Assembly: GCF_013074385.2 (NCBI RefSeq)
Contig: NZ_JABEYA020000002.1
Location: 372,001-436,000 of the forward strand
Reading direction: 5' to 3'
Source of the DNA: Vibrio ostreicida
Lineage (GTDB): Bacteria; Pseudomonadota; Gammaproteobacteria; Enterobacterales; Vibrionaceae
DNA: 64,000 nucleotides
Positions 58,006 to 64,000 of the stretch are shown piece after piece. The notes beneath the pieces are model-generated. The model had not been told where the DNA came from. It ran no database searches and worked only from the letters and a program-made list of their open reading frames with translations. The first letter of the stretch is position 1; each line of letters opens with the position of its first letter. The position numbers and the translations under genes were made by a program.

Positions 58006-58050
58006 CCCTTCATTAGTTATAACCAGACGTGGGTTTAATGAAGGGTTTTC
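58006..58050 (+). terminator. Terminator of the flagellin gene
   Basis: CCCTTCATTA / TAATGAAGGG form a 10-bp stem followed by TTTTC, 8 bases after the stop codon. Confidence 0.88.
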
Positions 58051-58507
58051 GGCAAGTACAAATGATGATGTCTTTGGGGTTCTCTCTCTAACCTGCCCCA
58101 AAAAACTGATTGATTTGTGCACACGGCGGCCAGGCTGTGATCATTTCTCTCGATCTCCACAATGGCTACCACAATAGCCCCGGTTCTCTCAAAGGAAAAG
58201 GGGCTTTTCTTCTTTTTATACTTCCCAAAATCCACCAAACCAAACCAAACTAGCTATTAATCAATTTATCTTAAGTGATTGTTTTTATATGATTTATTAG
58301 GTCTGGGCCTACAATTTGATAAACTCTCTCTTGAACAAAAATACACAGGATTGGCCGAGTGAAAACGGCTGAAAGTTAAAGGTATGTGTAGATATCACAA
58401 TACTCTAATTGGTTCATAAAAAAGCAATTCAAAAAGAGAGAAATCAAAGACAATGCTGCATCCAATGGTATGATTGACAGAATATTTCTATAACAAGAAA
58501 ACTTCTA
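58051..58507. other. Junction between the flagellar cluster and the restriction-modification island
   Basis: About 460 bases without a gene. It includes a hairpin (58176-58216: AGCCCC / GGGGCT, followed by TTTTCTTC) and AT-rich sequence that should hold the hsd promoter. No integrase or direct repeat is seen. Confidence 0.6.
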
Positions 58508-60224
58508 ATGAATCAAACAGAACAACAGTATTTGAAAGAGCTTGAAGGCAAGCTTTGGAACGCGGCAGACAAGCTACGCTCAACGTTAGATGCCGCGCAA
58601 TACAAACGCTGTACTTGGTTTAATCTTCGTTAAATACGTCTCTGATGCGTTTAAGCTGCGTCAGGATGAGATCAAAGCCGACATTGCTAACCCTGAGCAC
58701 GAATACTACTTAGATCCTGCTGATTATTCGGAAGAAGAACTAGCCGAAGAGATTGCGATTGAACTGGAACAGCGCGACTTCTACACAGAGAAAAACGTGT
58801 TCTGGCTACCGACTGAGTCTCGTTGGCAGTTCCTGCAAGATAACGGCCCATTGGTTATTGGTGGTGCTGAACTAGAGATTAATGGCCCAAATAACAAGAC
58901 AGTGACTAAGAAGATTACTTCTGTTGGACACCTCATCGATAATGCACTTGAAGGTATCGAACGCGATAACCCGAAACTGAAAGGTGTGCTGAACAAGTCA
59001 TACTCTTCATTGAAGATTGACCAAGCCAAGCTTAACGAACTTATTAACCTGATTGCGACCATTCCGTTTGTTCATGCAGACCTCAACAGTAAAGACATCC
59101 TTGGTCACGTATACGAATACATGTTGGGTCAGTTCGCACTGGCGGAAGGTAAAAAAGGTGGTCAGTTCTATACGCCAGCATCCATCGTAACGCTGATCGT
59201 TGAGATGATTGAACCGTTTGAAGGTCGTGTGTATGACCCTGCAATGGGGTCTGGTGGGTTCTTTGTTCAATCAGAGAAGTTCATCGAGCGTCATGCAAAT
59301 GAGAAGAAAGTCGACGCACTAACCCAGAAACAAAAAATCTCTATCTACGGTCAAGAATATAACCATACAACGTGGCAACTAGCAGCGATGAACATGGCGA
59401 TCCGTGGTCTTGACTACGATTTCGGCAAAGAGCCTGCGAGTACCTACACCAACGTTCAGCACCCTGATTTACGTGCCGACTTCATCATGGCGAACCCTCC
59501 ATTCAACATGAAAGAGTGGAATACGGGAGTTGATGTTAACGATCCTCGTTTCAAATACGGCCAACCGCCATCAGGTAATGCGAACTTCGCATGGATGCAG
59601 CACATGCTTCATCACCTAGCTCGTGAAGGCTCTCAGGCGCTTCTGTTGGCAAATGGTTCGATGAGTTCAACGACCAACAATGAAGGTGAGATCCGTAAAG
59701 CACTGATTGAGAACGATCTTGTTGAATGTATGGTAGCGCTTCCCGGTCAACTGTTTACCAACACACAGATCCCTGCGTGTATTTGGTTCTTAACTAAGAA
59801 TAAGAATCCACGAGTTGATAAGGCAGGTCGTAAGCTGCGTGGCCGTAAGGGTGAAGTGCTATTCATTGATGCACGTAACCTTGGTTTCATGAAAGACCGT
59901 GTACTACGTGATTTCAGCTTCGATGACATTAAGAAAGTTGCCGATCTATTCCACGCTTGGAAAACGGGTGAAGAAATCCATGGTGTGGCATACGAAGACC
60001 AAGCAGGTTTCTGTAAATCAGCAACACTAGAAGAAATTACTAAGCATGATTTTGTACTGACTCCGGGTCGTTATGTTGGTGCAGAAGATGAAGAAGACGA
60101 TGGTGTACCTTTTGCTGAAAAGATGACAACACTTACAGCAAAGTTGGGTAACCAGTTTGCTGAATCAACAACACTAGAAGCGGAAATCAAGAAGAACCTA
60201 GCGGGGTTAGGTTATGAGTTTTAA
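58508..60224 (+). pseudogene. hsdM: Type I restriction-modification DNA methyltransferase HsdM, frameshifted near its 5' end
   Basis: The natural start is the ATG at 58508, giving MNQTEQQYLKELEGKLWN and then the usual HsdM N-terminus up to DAAQYK. There the frame breaks: the expected YKHAVLGLIF appears only after a two-base deletion in AAACGCTGT (around 58610), and the original frame stops at 58631. The rest is open from 58590 to 60224 and carries FYTPASIV, the SAM motif DPAMGSGG and the N6-adenine motif NPPFN. As written it is broken, or expressed only from an internal ATG without a ribosome-binding site. It may also be a sequencing error. It overlaps hsdS by 11 bases. Confidence 0.88.
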
Positions 60225-61479
60225 GACTTATACGTTAGGGGAGATCGCATCCAATACATCAAGACGCTTTAATTTTGTTGGCAATGAACAAGTTTGTTTT
60301 ATTAATACTGGTGACATTCTTGATGGTCACTTTTTAACAGATGAGCGTGTGCAAAGTAAAGGCTTACCCGGGCAAGCAAAAAAAGCTATCCAACATGGGG
60401 ATATACTCTACAGTGAGATTCGTCCGGGAAATAAACGACACTTGCTTGTTGAAGGAGATGTCGATGATTACGTGGTATCAACTAAATTTATGGTTATTAC
60501 CTGTGATCATGATGTTGTGCTGCCTGAATTCCTTTATTTAGTGCTTACAAGTAAAGAGTGTGAAGCAGAGTTTAAAGTTATTGCCGACTCTCGTTCGGGC
60601 ACATTCCCTCAAATTACGTTTGATGCTGTAGCTTATTACCCTATTGAGCTTCCAAGTCTTAATGAACAACGTAAAGTAGTTGAAATTATTAAGTCTATTA
60701 CTCAAAAGCTTAACCTAAATAAAGATATTAATTCGACTTCTGAAGATATTGCACAAGCCCTCTTTAAGTCATGGTTTGTTGATTTTGATCCAGTGAAAGC
60801 CAAAATGAATGGCGAGAAACCGGAAGGAATGGACGCTGCCACTGCCTCGCTATTCCCAGAAAAGCTAGTTGAGTCTGAAGAAGGATTAATCCCTGAAGGT
60901 TGGAATGTCGAGCCACTAAAAAACGTATCTCGTGTTATTAATGGTCGAGCATATAAGAACACTGAGTTTAAAGACGAAGGTACCCCAATCATAAGGATCC
61001 AAAACCTTACAGGTAAAGGAAAAACCGTCTATTCAGACATGGAACTTCCAAAAGATAAGTTAACGGAACATGGTGACCTTCTCTTTGCATGGTCAGCAAC
61101 ATTCGGCCCACATTTATGGCGTGGTCCTAAATCTATTTATCACTACCACATTTGGAAGATGGATGTAGACGAAACTAAATTTGGTAAATACTTGCTTTAC
61201 TTGCATTTAGCACGGTTAACTGACTATCTAAAAAATCAAGGAACGGGTTCAATCTTTACTCACTTAACGAAAGCAATCATGGAGAGCCAAAAACTTATTG
61301 TCCCTAGTGAGGCAATCGTTGAGGAATTTTCAAAAGTGGTAACACCATTATTTGCTCAGATTGATAGCCTACATAAAGAAAACAAAGTTCTTGAGCAACT
61401 CCGTGACACGCTGCTTCCTAAATTGCTTTCCGGCGAAATCGAGTTAGAGACAACCGAAGAATTAGTAGAGGTAAACTAA
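60214..61479 (+). CDS. hsdS: Type I restriction-modification specificity subunit HsdS
   Basis: 421 residues, with two target-recognition halves (about 1-150 and 215-375), each followed by a conserved helix. The first spacer includes ELPSLNEQRKVVEIIKSI; the second has LEQLRDTLLPKLLSGEIELE at the C-terminus. HsdS binds the split DNA target and holds two HsdM and two HsdR subunits. The half-site sequences are not predictable by eye. The start overlaps hsdM, indicating coupled translation. Confidence 0.95.
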   Translation: MSFKTYTLGEIASNTSRRFNFVGNEQVCFINTGDILDGHFLTDERVQSKGLPGQAKKAIQHGDILYSEIRPGNKRHLLVEGDVDDYVVSTKFMVITCDHDVVLPEFLYLVLTSKECEAEFKVIADSRSGTFPQITFDAVAYYPIELPSLNEQRKVVEIIKSITQKLNLNKDINSTSEDIAQALFKSWFVDFDPVKAKMNGEKPEGMDAATASLFPEKLVESEEGLIPEGWNVEPLKNVSRVINGRAYKNTEFKDEGTPIIRIQNLTGKGKTVYSDMELPKDKLTEHGDLLFAWSATFGPHLWRGPKSIYHYHIWKMDVDETKFGKYLLYLHLARLTDYLKNQGTGSIFTHLTKAIMESQKLIVPSEAIVEEFSKVVTPLFAQIDSLHKENKVLEQLRDTLLPKLLSGEIELETTEELVEVN

Positions 61480-62417
61480 TGGCGACCCGAGTGGAAATGA
61501 TCATCGAGACGCTTAAAGCGCATCCAGAGAAAAAGTTTACTGCTCGGGATTTAGCCAAAGAGTTCGTACTTCGATACCCACAAGACATTGCAGAAAAGCA
61601 AACCAACCCTCGTTATAACACTGCGGAAAAGTTGATTGCTCAATTAGCGGCTGAAATTGGTGGGGAGAGAACAGAAAGAGCGAAGAACGTTTGCCCCAAC
61701 GTGATCACAAGGGATAAACCAAGGCCACGCGTTTATTACTGGGAAGCTAATCCAGTAACAGAGCCGTCACGAGTCATAGTAAAGGACGAAAACGAACAAG
61801 AAGAGGTCGAGGTTGATACTCCATTAGCATCGCATAGTTACAGTGAGCACGATCTCTACCCTATGCTTGTCAAATACTTGAGTAAAGATCTTGGCCTGTA
61901 CTGCCAGCGCATTGACGAGCGAAAGTCGAAAAACTCACATGGTAACGGCGGTAACCATTGGCTTCATCCTGATATTGTCGCTTTAGAGCCTCTTGATCAA
62001 GGTTGGGATGAAATTGTCCGAAGCTGTGTTCGAAGTGGTAATCACAGTTCGGTGAGACTTTGGTCTTTTGAAGTGAAGAAACACCTAACAAAAGGCAACG
62101 TTAGGAAGTCTTTCTTTCAAGCAGTCTCGAACTCTAGCTGGGCTAATTTTGGTTACTTAGTTGCGACGGGCTTGAACAGTGATGTTGAAGGCGAGCTGCA
62201 AATGTTATCAAGTTTGCATGGTATTGGGGTCGTCATCCTCGATACTGAATCATTATTTGATAGCCAGATCCTGATTCCAGCTCAGGAAAAAAGTAACGTT
62301 GACTGGCAGTCTGCAAATCGGATTGTGACTGAGAATAGTGACTTCCATCATTATATCGAGCAAGTCGGAATTTATAACCAAACTGGACGATTGATTCAGA
62401 GCGCATGGAATAAATAA
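61479..62417 (+). CDS. COG2958-like protein with N-terminal helix-turn-helix and PD-(D/E)XK-like domain
   Basis: 312 residues between hsdS and hsdR; its ATG shares a base with the hsdS stop (TAATG). The N-terminus (about 1-75) looks like a HARE-type winged helix (TLKAHPEKKFTARDLAKEFV). The C-terminal part has HPDIVALE (D165) and LWSFEVKKHLTKG (E198, K200), the spacing of a PD-(D/E)XK nuclease fold. Such genes are seen in other type I loci, but their role is not settled. It could be an additional DNA-end or modification-sensing factor. No other domain is recognised. Confidence 0.75.
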   Translation: MATRVEMIIETLKAHPEKKFTARDLAKEFVLRYPQDIAEKQTNPRYNTAEKLIAQLAAEIGGERTERAKNVCPNVITRDKPRPRVYYWEANPVTEPSRVIVKDENEQEEVEVDTPLASHSYSEHDLYPMLVKYLSKDLGLYCQRIDERKSKNSHGNGGNHWLHPDIVALEPLDQGWDEIVRSCVRSGNHSSVRLWSFEVKKHLTKGNVRKSFFQAVSNSSWANFGYLVATGLNSDVEGELQMLSSLHGIGVVILDTESLFDSQILIPAQEKSNVDWQSANRIVTENSDFHHYIEQVGIYNQTGRLIQSAWNK

Positions 62418-62438
62418 AAATAAAAAGGGTAAGGCTTA

Positions 62439-64000
62439 ATGATCACTGAAGACCAGTTAGAACAAGAATGTATTAGATGGTTCACCGACCAAGGTTATCT
62501 CTATAAAAATGGCTATGACATAGCGCCTGACGGTGACGCTCCAGAGCGTGATGATTACCACCAAGTGGTATTAAAGCAGCGGCTATTAAATCAGTTAGAA
62601 ATTATTAACCCCGAGCTGCCTATTGAAGCACTGAATGATGTGGTTAATACGGTATCTTCCCCCGATACGCCCATTCTTATTAAAAACAACCGCACCTTCC
62701 ATAAGTTTGTGATTGAAGGAGTGCCTGTTGAATACACGGCTGTTGAAAACGGTGAATCGAAGACAAAGCATACTCACGCTCAGCTAATGGATTTTACGAC
62801 GCCTGATAACAATGAGTTCCTTATCGTGAATCAGTTTACGATTACAGGTACCAAAGGAAACCGCCGCCCTGATGTTGTGGTGTTTATTAACGGCTTACCC
62901 ATCTCTGTTATTGAGTTGAAAAATCCAGCCGATGAACATGCCGACATTTGGAATGCGTTTAATCAACTTCAAACCTACAAAGATGAAATTTCAGATCTGT
63001 TTATTTTCAATGAAGCGCTGGTTGTTAGCGATGGCTGGACGGCTCGTGTTGGTTCATTAACGGCGAATAAAGAACGATTCTTACCTTGGAAAACCGTTGC
63101 TACAGAGGATGATAGACCGTTATTGGAGTTTCAATTAGAAACCATGGTTCGTGGCTTCTTCAAGCAAGATTTATTGCTCGATTACATTCGTTACTTTGTA
63201 CTCTTCGAAACCGACAACGACAAAATAATCAAGAAAATTGCCGGTTATCACCAGTTCCATGCGGTGAGAGCGGCGGTTGAGGCGACGGTTCGCGCCGCCA
63301 ATACCTCAGGTCACTTTCTTGAGAGCACAATACCTGCCCTAGAAAAGATTAAGCAAGGTAGCGGTAAAGCTGGCGTGGTTTGGCATACACAAGGCAGTGG
63401 CAAAAGTATCTCAATGGTGTGCTACGCAAGTAAGCTGTTACAGCAAGCATCCATGAATAACCCAACGATCGTGGTGGTGACGGATAGAAATGATCTCGAT
63501 GGTCAGCTTTACAACACGTTTGGGATGGCGCAAGAGACGTTAAAGCAAATACCTCAACAAGCGGACGATCGAGATGCATTACGTGAACTGCTTTTAAATC
63601 GCCAATCTGGTGGCATCATATTCACGACGATTCAAAAATTCGCTTTATTAGATGAAGAGACAGAGCACCCTAGACTGTCTGAGCGAAGTAATATCGTTGT
63701 TGTTTCTGATGAGGCGCACCGAAGCCAGTATGGCAATAAGTCAAAGATGGTGGAAGTGAAGGACAAAAACGGCACGGTAACGGGTCACAAGTATGTTTAT
63801 GGTTATTCCAAGTATATGCGTGACGCATTGCCTAATGCTTCATTCATCGGTTTTACAGGCACACCTATCGCGATGGATGACAAAGACACGCGTGGTGTTT
63901 TTGGCGAATATGTCTCTATCTATGATATTCAAGATGCCGTTGATGATGGTGCCACGGTGCCTATCTATTACGAATCTCGCCTTGCTAAGCTTGATATCAA
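62439..64000 (+). CDS. hsdR: Type I restriction endonuclease HsdR, C-terminal part outside window
   Basis: First 520 residues; the frame is open to the end of the window. The N-terminal nuclease domain (about 130-175) has GNRRPDVVVFINGLPISVIE followed by LKN, the PD-ExK residues. The translocase has Walker A in WHTQGSGKSISM (about 314-325), DRNDLDGQL, the DEAH box in VVSDEAHRSQYG (about 423) and GFTGTP. HsdR translocates and cleaves unmethylated DNA. The ATG at 62439 has AAGG five bases upstream. It is 21 bases after the COG2958-like gene, in the same operon. Confidence 0.96.
   Translation, partial: MITEDQLEQECIRWFTDQGYLYKNGYDIAPDGDAPERDDYHQVVLKQRLLNQLEIINPELPIEALNDVVNTVSSPDTPILIKNNRTFHKFVIEGVPVEYTAVENGESKTKHTHAQLMDFTTPDNNEFLIVNQFTITGTKGNRRPDVVVFINGLPISVIELKNPADEHADIWNAFNQLQTYKDEISDLFIFNEALVVSDGWTARVGSLTANKERFLPWKTVATEDDRPLLEFQLETMVRGFFKQDLLLDYIRYFVLFETDNDKIIKKIAGYHQFHAVRAAVEATVRAANTSGHFLESTIPALEKIKQGSGKAGVVWHTQGSGKSISMVCYASKLLQQASMNNPTIVVVTDRNDLDGQLYNTFGMAQETLKQIPQQADDRDALRELLLNRQSGGIIFTTIQKFALLDEETEHPRLSERSNIVVVSDEAHRSQYGNKSKMVEVKDKNGTVTGHKYVYGYSKYMRDALPNASFIGFTGTPIAMDDKDTRGVFGEYVSIYDIQDAVDDGATVPIYYESRLAKLDI

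Overview
This window is a piece of a gammaproteobacterial chromosome, almost certainly from a Vibrio. The signs are a toxR-toxS pair divergent from htpG and followed by adk-hemH, a vibrio-type flagellar cluster (flgT / flgOP / flgNMA / cheVR / flgBCDEFGHIJ / flgKL / flagellin) with sigma-54 and sigma-28 promoters, and the order cysZ-cysK-ptsH-ptsI. The species cannot be fixed from sequence reading alone.

Layout. 1-6440: ptsI (cut by the window edge), ptsH, cysK and cysZ on the minus strand; zipA on the plus strand; then, in the place normally held by ligA, a very divergent NAD-dependent DNA ligase homologue. 6754-11304: a minus-strand housekeeping block matching the E. coli ybb cluster (NfeD-like protein, stomatin-like QmcA, thioredoxin-like CnoX, short-chain dehydrogenase YbbO), a candidate 21-residue membrane protein and a YfcH-type epimerase. 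11530-13808: a tight four-gene operon of two DUF1538 membrane proteins, a PII-like protein and a CBS-domain protein. 13856-19752: Rdx-family protein, toxS, toxR, then htpG, adk and hemH. 19815-25554: a second ToxR-like membrane regulator, a small outer-membrane barrel, and a copper operon (copA plus a DUF411 protein) behind a CueR-type promoter. 25741-30388: gltX, two uncharacterised genes, and dgkA-eptA for lipid A modification.

30388-39450 is the accessory part. It holds a methyltransferase remnant, a giant Ig-like-repeat lipoprotein interrupted by one amber codon, and the most unusual gene of the window: an exported protein of about 1108 residues with two tandem-repeat regions, two eukaryote-like SH3 domains and a Ser/Thr kinase domain. 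A tRNA-Arg(CCU) closes this zone. 39584-57997 is the flagellar and chemotaxis cluster. The transcription logic is visible: sigma-54 promoters precede flgB, flgF, flgK and the flagellin, and a sigma-28 promoter precedes flgM, as expected for a tiered flagellar cascade. 58508-64000 is a type I restriction-modification island. Its hsdM carries a frameshift near the 5' end; hsdS, a COG2958-type nuclease-like gene and hsdR (running off the window) follow.

The best candidates for undescribed biology are the exported SH3-SH3-kinase protein, the ligase homologue that lacks several normally essential residues while occupying the ligA position, and the DUF1538/PII/CBS operon.
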